64,000 nt of DNA from UBA10438 sp964432155 (GTDB lineage Bacteria > Bacteroidota > Ignavibacteria > Kapaibacteriales > Kapaibacteriaceae). The stretch spans positions 1 through 64,000 of the forward strand of contig CAYSMF010000004.1 of NCBI GenBank assembly GCA_964432155.1, in the 5' to 3' direction. Below are positions 17,282 to 25,760 of the stretch, piece by piece. Both the position numbers and the translations under genes were made by a program. Position 1 is the first letter of the stretch; every line of letters begins with the position of its first letter. The notes under the pieces are model-generated. The model was given only the letters and a program-made list of their open reading frames with translations, did no database searches and had not been told where the DNA came from.

Positions 17282-19217
17282 GTAGACGCCGTAATAGGTG
17301 TTTCAGGATGATTTCGATATCGAGTGCTAACGTGTAGGACTCGATATAGTAGTCGTTGAGTTGTGTAACAGCCGCTGTCGACAAACGCCCCGGCGAACTG
17401 ATGTGTGCCAAGCCCGTCAAGCCAACACGACCTGTCGACCGTGCTTTGCCATCCGGGAAGAGTCCGACGACGCTCTTTCGACCGCGTAGGACATCGTACC
17501 AGCTGGCGACCATGCGGCGCACACCTGGCAAAATTAGGCCCGGCAGACAGAGCGTCAAAACGAGAACCGAGAGAACAAGATCGAGCATACGCTTAGCGAC
17601 ACGATTGCGGAACCGCAGCAGCGGTGGCAACGATACCGTTGGCTCGACGCCAGCGACGTCGTTGATGATACGTGCCGTTATCACGTCATCGTAGTCTGTA
17701 GCCAGGTGAAACCGAGCTCGGTACCCTGCACAGGCGATCATGAGCTCCATGATGCGCTCCTTGGACACCGATGGATCGGTCAGGATTACCTCTTGCGCAC
17801 CAGTGGCATCGAGAATGCGTGCTAGGTACGTAGCATCACCAACGATGCGCATGCCGGCAAAGGACTCTGTTGTGAATGACGTTGTTGCGACGATTCCGAC
17901 GAGCTCTGTGTGGCGATGCTCGGCTGTCTCCAGCTCGCGTGCAATACGCTCGGCATGTGGCGTGCACCCTACCAGCAATACGCGTCGTGTGGAAACCGCC
18001 CGCGAACCATCACGCAATGCAGCGACACCGCGAATCAGCGTTGTTGCAACCGCTGTGAATCCGATCGTCATCAGCAGAACGCCGCGACTGAACGCGTACT
18101 CTTTGAAGAAGTACGTCAGCGACGACAAGACAAAAAACGTTACGAGCAGTCCAACGATGCTTCTGCGAACAGTCGGCCGATACTCGACGTACTCACCTAC
18201 TGCGACAAGCGAGAATGTTGCAACGAACGTCACAACAATCTGCACAAGCGGATAGGCATATGCGGGGAATCCGAATGGACCTTCGAAGCGCACTGACGTT
18301 GCCGCAAGCAATGCAAGATTGAGTGCGATCATGTCAAACAGCCAAGTGCCGATCTCACGCCGCTTCCGCAGCGCTCGAGCTACGAGTGCGCGTAGTGCGA
18401 TACCCATGCGAAGGAAGGCCAGAAAGATGCGCGAGCCACCGAAGTGTTTCCGCGCGAAGATCTCCATCGCGTCGTAGAACACGCGGACTTCGTTGATCGA
18501 ACTGCGCTTGGTGCTCTCGCCCTTGTAGTGTACGATACTCGTCGTGTGCACGTAGGTGACGTCGAAGCCCGCCTTTTGCACACGATAGCACAGATCGATG
18601 TCCTCGCCGTACATGAAGAACGCTGGGTCGAACCCGCCAAGACTTCGCAGCAGATCTGCACGACCAATCATAAACGCGCCGATCAGAGCATCGACAGGAT
18701 ACGTGGCATCGATCGGGAGATACGTCAGATTATACCCTGCAAACAGCTTCGACGACGGAAAGATCCGTTGAAGACCGAAGAGCTTACAGAACGATACCCA
18801 TGGTGTCGGAAGCCCACGTCTGCACGCCACCTGGAATGATCCATCGGGATTGAGCACCTTACATCCGGCGATGCCAGTGTTGGAATGCTCGTCGAGGTAG
18901 CGGCACATCACGGCCAGCGTATCGGAACCAACGATGGTGTCTGGGTTCAAGTACAGGATGTACCGACCAGTAGCATGCTCGAGTCCGACGTTGTTGGCAC
19001 GACCGAACCCTATGTTCTCGTCGAGTGCGATCCAGCGGACCGACGGAAACAATAGCTCGAGTTCCGTAACCGATCCGTCATGCGAATTGTTGTCGACGAC
19101 AATAATCTCCGTCTGCACCCCACCAACCGAAGCAGCAAGCGAACGCAAGCACTGAAGGAGATAATCCTTCACGTTGTAGTTCACAATGATGACGGATATG
19201 TCGGGCGTCAATGTCAC
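17259..19217 (-). CDS. GT2 glycosyltransferase fused to a degenerate phosphoglycosyltransferase-like region
   Basis: This 652-residue protein combines two types. Residues about 5-240 are a GT-A family 2 transferase (SVIIVNYNV, VVDNNSHDGS, YLNPDT, FFMYGEDIDLCYR), like rhamnosyltransferases of the WbbL type. About 300-420 hold four hydrophobic segments, then a Rossmann-like region (RRVLLVGCTPHAERIA), then a C-terminal stretch resembling the end of WbaP/WcaJ-type transferases (VAKRMLDLVLSVLVL, GLTGLAHIS, DYYIESYTLALDIEIILKHL). The catalytic core (DEIPQLWNVLKG and SLVGPRPE, present in the operon's WbaP-like enzyme) is missing; only SVVGLFPDG remains. The fused part is therefore probably not a transferase. 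GTG 19217 overlaps the preceding stop as GTGA. Confidence 0.8.
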   Translation of the reverse strand: MTLTPDISVIIVNYNVKDYLLQCLRSLAASVGGVQTEIIVVDNNSHDGSVTELELLFPSVRWIALDENIGFGRANNVGLEHATGRYILYLNPDTIVGSDTLAVMCRYLDEHSNTGIAGCKVLNPDGSFQVACRRGLPTPWVSFCKLFGLQRIFPSSKLFAGYNLTYLPIDATYPVDALIGAFMIGRADLLRSLGGFDPAFFMYGEDIDLCYRVQKAGFDVTYVHTTSIVHYKGESTKRSSINEVRVFYDAMEIFARKHFGGSRIFLAFLRMGIALRALVARALRKRREIGTWLFDMIALNLALLAATSVRFEGPFGFPAYAYPLVQIVVTFVATFSLVAVGEYVEYRPTVRRSIVGLLVTFFVLSSLTYFFKEYAFSRGVLLMTIGFTAVATTLIRGVAALRDGSRAVSTRRVLLVGCTPHAERIARELETAEHRHTELVGIVATTSFTTESFAGMRIVGDATYLARILDATGAQEVILTDPSVSKERIMELMIACAGYRARFHLATDYDDVITARIINDVAGVEPTVSLPPLLRFRNRVAKRMLDLVLSVLVLTLCLPGLILPGVRRMVASWYDVLRGRKSVVGLFPDGKARSTGRVGLTGLAHISSPGRLSTAAVTQLNDYYIESYTLALDIEIILKHLLRRLRGNNISS

Positions 19218-19933
19218 GAGCGACCAAAGGTGAAGATCGTCGTCAGTTTCAGCTTCCACACAAGGAACGCTGCTTCATAGACAATGTTCTTGCTCATCTT
19301 CGATACACCGTGCACACGATCCATGAAAATGATCGGGATCTCATGCACGCGTGCACCAGAGCGCCACGCCTTGTAGTTCATTTCAATCTGGAATGCGTAT
19401 CCATTCGAGCGGATCTTCGTCAGGTCGATCTTCCGAAGAACATCACTGCGGAAGCACTTGAAGCCACCTGTAGCATCAGCTACGGGCATCCCTGTGATGA
19501 TGCGTGTGTAGAGGTTTGCGAACCAACTCAGCAGCAATCGGCTCATCGGCCAATTGATCACGTTTACGCCCTGAATGTAGCGCGACCCAATCACGAGATC
19601 GTATGTCGCGATCTCATCGAGCAAACGCAGCAAGTCCTTTGGGTCGTGCGAGAAATCCGCATCCATTTGCAGAATGACGTCGAACCCCTGAGCGAGTGCG
19701 TAGGTGAAGCCGGCACAGTATGCCGTACCCAGTCCCAACTTGCCCGATCGCGTGATGAGATGTACGCGTTCATCGGTCGTTTGCCGATCTGCGACTAGTT
19801 GTGATGTACCATCTGGTGAACCATCATCAATCACCAGCACGTGTGTATCGGGGACGACGGCGTGAACAGCATCGATCATACGAAGGATGTTATCGCGCTC
19901 GTTGTACGTTGGGATGCAGACAATACTTCTCAC
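19214..19933 (-). CDS. Polyprenol-phosphate mannose synthase-like GT2 (DPM1 family)
   Basis: The 239-residue GT-A enzyme has CIPTYNERDNI, VIDDGSPDGTS, the metal-binding QMDADFSHDP and the DPM1-type C-terminal region GYAFQIEMNYKAW plus EIPIIFMDRVHGVSKMS. This family moves a sugar, usually mannose or glucose, from a nucleotide donor to polyprenyl phosphate, giving a membrane donor used outside the cytoplasmic membrane. It lacks the C-terminal membrane helices of longer family members, so it is probably peripheral. GTG 19933 overlaps the preceding stop as GTGA. The exact sugar is not determined. Confidence 0.88.
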   Translation of the reverse strand: MRSIVCIPTYNERDNILRMIDAVHAVVPDTHVLVIDDGSPDGTSQLVADRQTTDERVHLITRSGKLGLGTAYCAGFTYALAQGFDVILQMDADFSHDPKDLLRLLDEIATYDLVIGSRYIQGVNVINWPMSRLLLSWFANLYTRIITGMPVADATGGFKCFRSDVLRKIDLTKIRSNGYAFQIEMNYKAWRSGARVHEIPIIFMDRVHGVSKMSKNIVYEAAFLVWKLKLTTIFTFGRS

Positions 19934-21399
19934 GCTCTTCCATGCCCTCGTAACATCACGAAAACTGTGCGAACCATGATTTCAAGATCCAGCTTAAACG
20001 ACATATTCTCGATGTAGAAGAAGTCGTAGCGAAGTCGGTTCTTGATCTCTTCGAGTGATTCCGGGTTTGACTTAACCTTCACCTGCCACCAGCCCGTAAC
20101 GCCAGGACGCACCTTGTGGCGCCGACGATAATACGGAAGCATTTGCGTGAACTTCTCAACGTAATGGGGCTGCTCGGGACGTGGGCCAACAAGCGACATT
20201 TCCCCCTTGAGCACGTTCCAGAGCTGCGGGATCTCGTCCAAGTGCGTCTTGCGAATAAACCTACCGACAGGCGTCACGCGTGGATCGTTTTCTTCTGTCC
20301 ATGTCGGACCCCGACGATCGTCCGTATACATCGAGCGGAACTTCGCCATGCGGAACACAGAACCATTCTTCCCTACCCGCTCTTGCACGAAGAACATCGG
20401 CCCCTTCGAAGTCACCTTCACCGCAATGGCGGTAAGAATCCACACCGGCAGTCCAACAACAAGAATCAACAGGCTCACGACGATATCCATCGTGCGCTTT
20501 GCAACTTCTTCCCATGGCTGCATTAACTCGGGACTTACTTCGATAAGGGGCGACCCATAGATCTGCTGCGTGCGTGCCTGACCGGAGAAGATCTCGTAGA
20601 GATCAGGAACGATGCGAACAAGTGCTCCTTCATCGGCAGCTTGAGCAGTAACCTTCAGCAACGCATCATGATCGGTGTGATCCATCGTTACGAGCACTTC
20701 ACGCGGACGCAAAGCGCGCAGAACTGATGGCACTTCATCGACGCCACCAAGACGCGCAACACCGAGCGACGCTTGAGGTCCATCGAAAGCTCCCACTTCA
20801 ACCACGCCGAGCACATCATAGCCCCATGCCGGCTCATCGCGAAGATCGATAAGCAACTCTGCAAGCCGCTCACGCGAGCCAATCAGTACAGTCGGAATTG
20901 TGATGATACCATGTTCACGGAACCTGCGTTGAAGCTGTCGAGCGACAATCCGTCCGATGGCGGCCAGACCAAAGAGTACCAGCCAGTACACACCGAATAC
21001 GAATCGTGGATTATTGCGGAAGTCTTCGGAGCTACCGAAGAAGATCAGCAGAAAGATCGTTACCGATCCCAGGAAGGTTACGCGAAACAACGCGAAGAAC
21101 TCTTCGAACGGCGATCGAATGTAGTAGTCGCGGTAGAGTCCACCCATCCAGAAGGCCAGGCACCAGAATGCGCACGAGAGTGCTGCAATCACGGCATGGT
21201 CGGCAAGCGAAAAGATGCGCAGGTCTGTCAGCATTACATGTCGCACAACCTGATACACCGCAAAGCTGACGGTAAATGCGAGGATGTCAACCGTGAGCTG
21301 CATCATCGACGGACGCCACATCGTGCCAAAGGATCGTCGCGGAGCTACCTCGGCGACTGCGCCCATTGCGGTTGATGTATGGTGTTGCGTCGATGACAT
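19930..21399 (-). CDS. Initiating polyprenyl-phosphate sugar phosphotransferase (WbaP/WcaJ type)
   Basis: The 489-residue polyisoprenyl-phosphate hexose-1-phosphate transferase starts glycan repeat synthesis on undecaprenyl phosphate. It shows N-terminal membrane helices (about 30-160), a CoA_binding_3-like Rossmann domain (about 165-290) and a complete bacterial sugar transferase domain: KRTMDIVVSLLIL, VQERVGKNG, KFRSM, the DE dyad in THLDEIPQLWNVLKG, SLVGPRPE, RPGVTGW and a C-terminal DLEIMVRT segment. The sugar is probably glucose, galactose or a HexNAc; the sequence does not decide. The ATG at 21399 is 21 bases after the flippase stop. Confidence 0.92.
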   Translation of the reverse strand: MSSTQHHTSTAMGAVAEVAPRRSFGTMWRPSMMQLTVDILAFTVSFAVYQVVRHVMLTDLRIFSLADHAVIAALSCAFWCLAFWMGGLYRDYYIRSPFEEFFALFRVTFLGSVTIFLLIFFGSSEDFRNNPRFVFGVYWLVLFGLAAIGRIVARQLQRRFREHGIITIPTVLIGSRERLAELLIDLRDEPAWGYDVLGVVEVGAFDGPQASLGVARLGGVDEVPSVLRALRPREVLVTMDHTDHDALLKVTAQAADEGALVRIVPDLYEIFSGQARTQQIYGSPLIEVSPELMQPWEEVAKRTMDIVVSLLILVVGLPVWILTAIAVKVTSKGPMFFVQERVGKNGSVFRMAKFRSMYTDDRRGPTWTEENDPRVTPVGRFIRKTHLDEIPQLWNVLKGEMSLVGPRPEQPHYVEKFTQMLPYYRRRHKVRPGVTGWWQVKVKSNPESLEEIKNRLRYDFFYIENMSFKLDLEIMVRTVFVMLRGHGRA

Positions 21400-21420
21400 A
21401 GTGTGGGATTCGTTGTAAAA

Positions 21421-22881
21421 TCACTGAGACGGTGCATCAGAGCGTAGACGCGAACGCACGTGGCGTACATCGTCTGCACTTACGAGGCCCGTTAGCAGGG
21501 CTACGCTTGCCGTCGAGATGAAGGCAGCAGCAGCGACCATTAACGGCTCTATCCCCAATCCCCGCAGGAACACGGAGATGCCGATTGAGCCCCCTACGAG
21601 GATCACAACTCTGACTACAACCCACAAATCTACGGGTTTCGCCATGAAGCGGTATAGGAGCCACATGCAGTAGAGCGCTCCCACGGCCATGGTACAGAAG
21701 CGTCCAATCACAGCCCCTACCGAGAGTAATTGTGGGATCCACACAAATCCGAAGAGTGCTGTGGCAATCACGAGCACGCTGGCAATAGCAACATTACGTC
21801 GTTGATGACCGAGCGTAATCGCAACTTCTTGCACAAAGACCACCACGGCAGCCATCGGGGCCGACCATAAGAACCACTCAAACGCAGCAATGTCGGGCGA
21901 ATACCTTCCAGCGCTCACAAGCTGCACAAAGAGTGGCAGCAGTGGGATTGCTGCAGCCGCAAAACAGGTGGCAAGCACGACGAGCACGCGAAGCATGGCA
22001 ACGATCGATGCATCTCGACGCTGAGGCTCGTTGATCCGACGTGCAACCTCTGGCATGAACACAAGCGAGACTGCCTGCGGCACAACGACCAAGAACGGAC
22101 CGATCGCAGCGTTCACAGCACCGAGGATACCCACGTCGCGCGCCGTGCCATAGGCCTCGACCAGGAGCGTATCCAGCGTTGTATGCACGGCGATGAGACC
22201 GACCGACAGAACAATGGGTAATGATTCACGCACCAGATGACGCATCTCGGCAACTGAACTGTGACGAATACCGATCGTAACTCCTGAACGTGCGGCTGAC
22301 ATGAGCACAAATCCTGGCACCGCTGACATTGCATACGTGAGGATTACCACCGAAGGTGTGAGATGATCGCGGACCAACCAGATCCCAATCGTAAAGAGCA
22401 CCGCATCAAGCACGCCGAGAGCGCTTACACGGTTGAATCCGCCAGATGTGCGCGACGGTACTTCAAGAACATATCTCCCCAATGTTGTACGTGCAGAGAT
22501 AAACACGTACACAGCCCACACCGCGGCATCGATTGGTGGGTAGCCGCTGTAGACGGCGGTAGCAATGCCCAGCAGCGTTGCGAATGCGGCCATAACAAGG
22601 CGCACGACTAGCGCGGAGGAGAGAATCTCTGATGCGCGATGGTGCTCTTGGACGACGCGCCGTATCAGCACACCATTCATGCCGAGGTCGACGAGAACAA
22701 CCATTAGAAAATCGACAACACGACGCTGAAAGAACAACACGCCGTTGTCTTCCTTACTTAACGTCGAGAGGATTTCGCGTTGAGCGAGGAACATCAAGCC
22801 AAGAACGAGTGCCTGCGAGCCGATCATCCAGAGGCTGCCAGACACAACACGTCGCGCGACATTGCCCTGAAGTGATGACAC
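21421..22881 (-). CDS. Polysaccharide repeat-unit flippase (Wzx/MATE-like)
   Basis: The 486-residue integral membrane protein has about 12-14 hydrophobic segments. It begins NVARRVVSGSLWMIGSQALVLGLMFLAQ, the typical opening of oligosaccharide flippases of the MVF/Wzx superfamily, which move lipid-linked repeat units across the inner membrane. GTG 22881 is chosen: it follows the Wza-like gene stop by 10 bases with AGGG upstream. The frame stays open back to a TTG at 22908, which would overlap that gene. Its place between the export and initiating enzymes supports the assignment. Confidence 0.85.
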   Translation of the reverse strand: MSSLQGNVARRVVSGSLWMIGSQALVLGLMFLAQREILSTLSKEDNGVLFFQRRVVDFLMVVLVDLGMNGVLIRRVVQEHHRASEILSSALVVRLVMAAFATLLGIATAVYSGYPPIDAAVWAVYVFISARTTLGRYVLEVPSRTSGGFNRVSALGVLDAVLFTIGIWLVRDHLTPSVVILTYAMSAVPGFVLMSAARSGVTIGIRHSSVAEMRHLVRESLPIVLSVGLIAVHTTLDTLLVEAYGTARDVGILGAVNAAIGPFLVVVPQAVSLVFMPEVARRINEPQRRDASIVAMLRVLVVLATCFAAAAIPLLPLFVQLVSAGRYSPDIAAFEWFLWSAPMAAVVVFVQEVAITLGHQRRNVAIASVLVIATALFGFVWIPQLLSVGAVIGRFCTMAVGALYCMWLLYRFMAKPVDLWVVVRVVILVGGSIGISVFLRGLGIEPLMVAAAAFISTASVALLTGLVSADDVRHVRSRLRSDAPSQ

Positions 22882-22891
22882 GGTTTCTGCC

Positions 22892-24628
22892 CTATCGCAG
22901 GATGGCAATCAGTGTTGCCGTGAGCGCAACCACGCTCGAGGCGATACTCGCGACGATGGCATACGTCTGCAACTCTGTGCCCACAGGAATATCTGGAGGA
23001 CGCGGCACGTATACTTCGTCGCCTGGTTCGACGAACACGTTGTCGTCGTCTTCAACCCAGACCTTTGATTTACCCTTGATAATGCGAGCACGATCGTCGC
23101 GCGCACCAGTTGCGTATCCTCCGGCACGTTCGACATACCAATTGAGACGCTTGTTTGGTTCGTATGGAACGTAGCCCGGACGTGAGACCTGTCCGTACAC
23201 GTACACACGATCCGGTGTTGGCTGCACAACAATGATATCACCAGACTGCATCACGATGTTGTCTGGTGATGATGCGTCGCGCAATGCACGCGACATATCG
23301 CACGAGACATACGGCAAACGGTACTTCTGATCGATATGATAGCGAGTTGTGTCCTCGAGCTTGAGATCCGAGTATTGAAACGTGCGGTAGGCATCGTCAC
23401 GCTGTTGAAGGGGCGTGATAGCACCCCGCTCTGGACGCACGATGTACGACAACTCCATGGATGCTTGCGGAAGCACGCCTCCTGAACTTGCGATCACCTC
23501 ACTGAGTCGTGTCGATCCTGGCACAATCACGACAGCGCCAGGCGAGGCCACTTCACCATAAACCTGAACGACGCCCTGCGATGCAGGTGCGCCAGTTTCT
23601 ACGCGACGCTCAACGATGATCGTACTGCCCGGTTGAAGCTCAACGTCTTGACCATCAACGTCAAACGTTGGCGTAACAGCAATACGTTGCTTGCCACCAC
23701 CTGTCGAGTGAATCACGTAGACACGTGAGAGGTCAGCATCAGACGTCGGTCCGCCGGCAGCTGCCAGCAATAACGAGACGCGGTCACCCTGCTTGTAGGC
23801 AAGGGTTGTTGGCGAAACAACAGCACCAGAGATCGACACCGTGGCGACCGTACGATCCTCGTATGGTACCTCGATTTCGTCGCCCTCACGAACGTGGGGA
23901 TCCAAATGCGAGAACCCATTGACGCGTGAGAGTGGGAGATCAGCGATCTGTGCTCCACGGCGATGGCGAACGGCGATATTCCGTGATGCGAATGGACCAA
24001 GTGTTGTGACCGTGAGACGAGTAAGCTCTTGTGCCTTTGTTGGCACGACATTCATTCCTGAACCCTTGGCGAGTTCTGACAGTCCCCCATCCTTACTGAG
24101 AAGCCATGGCTGACGCATCACGGTCAGGAATGTAGACACACGCATCGATGCTGGAACGGCGTATGTGCCAGGATATGTCACGTTACCCTTGAGGGTCACG
24201 TACACCAGGCGCGCACGGCGTAGCGTGAGGAAGATGTCAACCGACGCCGAACGCTGCTTCATGATCGCTGTGAGCGTATCGCGAAGCTGCTGGAGCGTCT
24301 TGCCGGCTACATTGATCACGCCGATACGCTCGAGCATGATGGTGTTTTCGGGTGTGACAACCGTCATCTTCTCCATGAAGTCGATGCCCGTGGTTTGATA
24401 TGCGAGGATATCACCGGGTCCGAGAACAAACACGGATGGATCAACCACATCATCGGTCGGGAACTGCTCTGCAGTAAGGAGCGACGACAAACTCCCCTGC
24501 GTCTTTGCTGTTGAGGACAGTCGATCAAGATCGAGTCCGCCCCCACTCCCCTGTGCCATCAGCACCACGGGTGCCAGAGCACATATGACAATCGCGATCA
24601 GTCGAGCAAAACGCTGTGAACGAGACAT
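22892..24628 (-). CDS. Wza-like polysaccharide export protein with SLBB repeats
   Basis: The 578-residue protein has a signal peptide (cleavage after VVLMAQ), an N-terminal polysaccharide export domain (FVLGPGDILAYQTTG...TPENTIMLERIGVINVAGKTL) and several SLBB repeats (around ISGAVVSPTTLAYKQGD, VYGEVASPGAVVIVPG, VYGQVSRPGYVPYEP). It ends in a hydrophobic helix rather than the amphipathic barrel helix of E. coli Wza, and it has no lipobox. It should form the outer-membrane or periplasmic channel for the glycan made by this operon. No Wzc-type co-polymerase/kinase gene is adjacent. A TAACTTTG promoter box lies about 40 bases before the ATG and overlaps the stop codon of the previous gene. Confidence 0.88.
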   Translation of the reverse strand: MSRSQRFARLIAIVICALAPVVLMAQGSGGGLDLDRLSSTAKTQGSLSSLLTAEQFPTDDVVDPSVFVLGPGDILAYQTTGIDFMEKMTVVTPENTIMLERIGVINVAGKTLQQLRDTLTAIMKQRSASVDIFLTLRRARLVYVTLKGNVTYPGTYAVPASMRVSTFLTVMRQPWLLSKDGGLSELAKGSGMNVVPTKAQELTRLTVTTLGPFASRNIAVRHRRGAQIADLPLSRVNGFSHLDPHVREGDEIEVPYEDRTVATVSISGAVVSPTTLAYKQGDRVSLLLAAAGGPTSDADLSRVYVIHSTGGGKQRIAVTPTFDVDGQDVELQPGSTIIVERRVETGAPASQGVVQVYGEVASPGAVVIVPGSTRLSEVIASSGGVLPQASMELSYIVRPERGAITPLQQRDDAYRTFQYSDLKLEDTTRYHIDQKYRLPYVSCDMSRALRDASSPDNIVMQSGDIIVVQPTPDRVYVYGQVSRPGYVPYEPNKRLNWYVERAGGYATGARDDRARIIKGKSKVWVEDDDNVFVEPGDEVYVPRPPDIPVGTELQTYAIVASIASSVVALTATLIAILR

Positions 24629-24666
24629 CCAAACTCACAAGAATGACGAAGGGTTGGCCGACGGGC

Positions 24667-24674
24667 CAAAGTTA
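24667..24674 (-). promoter_or_regulatory. TAACTTTG box overlapping the 2-epimerase stop codon
   Basis: A perfect TAnnTTTG match whose first three bases are the TAA stop of the UDP-GlcNAc 2-epimerase gene. It would start a transcript near 24661, about 33 bases before the Wza-like ATG, giving an internal promoter in the polysaccharide operon. Confidence 0.5.
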
Positions 24675-25760
24675 CGAATAGTGTCCGGTGATGATGGCCG
24701 CGATACGCTCGGCAGCCTTTCCGTCCCAGAGGGGCGGAATCGACCCCTTGGGGCCGTCTCCGCGGAGAACGCGCGCCACGGCATCCAGGATCGACTCGCG
24801 TGTGGGCTCAACAAGGATGTTCGTGCCGCACTCAACCGTGATCGGACGCTCTGTCGTTGTTCTGGACGTCACGCAGGGCACGCCAAGCGCCGTTGTCTCC
24901 TCTTGGATACCACCTGAATCTGTCAACACGAGAGCCGCCGCCTTCATCAAGGACAGAAATTCCACGTAGCCAACTGGGTCGAGCAAGATCACCGAGGCCG
25001 GAATAGTGATGCCAAACTCGGCGATCTTCTTCCGTGTGCGCGGGTGAACAGGAAACACAACAGGCAAGTCGCTTGAGACGTGCGCAACCACATCCATGAG
25101 CATGCGCAGCTGCTCAGGCGAATCAACATTGCTCGGCCGGTGCATCGTCACGAGGACGTACCCGCCGGCTGTTACGCCGAGACGTGCATGAATGGTGCTC
25201 GTTTCAGTTTTCGGCAACGCATAATGCAGCGAGTCAATCATCGTGTTGCCGACGAAATGAATGCGCTGAGGATCAACGCCTTCACGAAGCAGATGCTGAC
25301 GTCCGCTCTCTTCTGTAACAAATAGGTCGTCAACAATGGCATCGGTGGCAAGTCGATTGATCTCTTCAGGCATCGCGCGATCACCTGATCGCAAACCAGC
25401 CTCGACATGGGCGGTGCGAATGCCCATCTTGACGCTCACAAGAGCGCACGCAATCGTGCTATTCACGTCTCCAACCACGATCACATAGTCCGGCTTGGCC
25501 TCGTTGCACACCTGCTCGAAACCGGTCATCACACGCGCCGTCTGTTCTGCATGCGAGCCACTTCCAACACCCAGGAAATACGCTGGGTGCGGCATATCAA
25601 GATCCGAGAAGAACGCATCTGACATCGCAGCATCATAGTGCTGACCGGTGTGGACGATGCTATGGGACCACGTGTCTGCATACGCAGCAAAGGCACGATG
25701 AATTGGTGCGACCTTCATGAAGTTGGGTCGCGCTCCAACAACGGAGATAATGCGCTTCAC
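24672..25760 (-). CDS. wecB: UDP-N-acetylglucosamine 2-epimerase (non-hydrolysing)
   Basis: The 362-residue enzyme interconverts UDP-GlcNAc and UDP-ManNAc (or the matching uronic acids). Landmarks are ARPNFMKVAPI, HTGQHYDAAMSD, VVGDVNST, AHVEAGLRSGD, PEEINR, MHRPSN, HPRTRK and the DSGGIQEETTALGVPC segment with catalytic acids. Length is normal. The GTG at 25760 overlaps the dehydrogenase stop as GTGA, showing tight coupling. Together with the dehydrogenase next to it, it could supply UDP-ManNAcA or UDP-GlcNAcA to the polysaccharide. Confidence 0.93.
   Translation of the reverse strand: MKRIISVVGARPNFMKVAPIHRAFAAYADTWSHSIVHTGQHYDAAMSDAFFSDLDMPHPAYFLGVGSGSHAEQTARVMTGFEQVCNEAKPDYVIVVGDVNSTIACALVSVKMGIRTAHVEAGLRSGDRAMPEEINRLATDAIVDDLFVTEESGRQHLLREGVDPQRIHFVGNTMIDSLHYALPKTETSTIHARLGVTAGGYVLVTMHRPSNVDSPEQLRMLMDVVAHVSSDLPVVFPVHPRTRKKIAEFGITIPASVILLDPVGYVEFLSLMKAAALVLTDSGGIQEETTALGVPCVTSRTTTERPITVECGTNILVEPTRESILDAVARVLRGDGPKGSIPPLWDGKAAERIAAIITGHYS

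Noticed and set aside
20773..21375. 200-codon plus-strand frame opposite the WbaP-type gene
   Set aside because: A shadow of a well-supported gene with no ribosome-binding site or family similarity.
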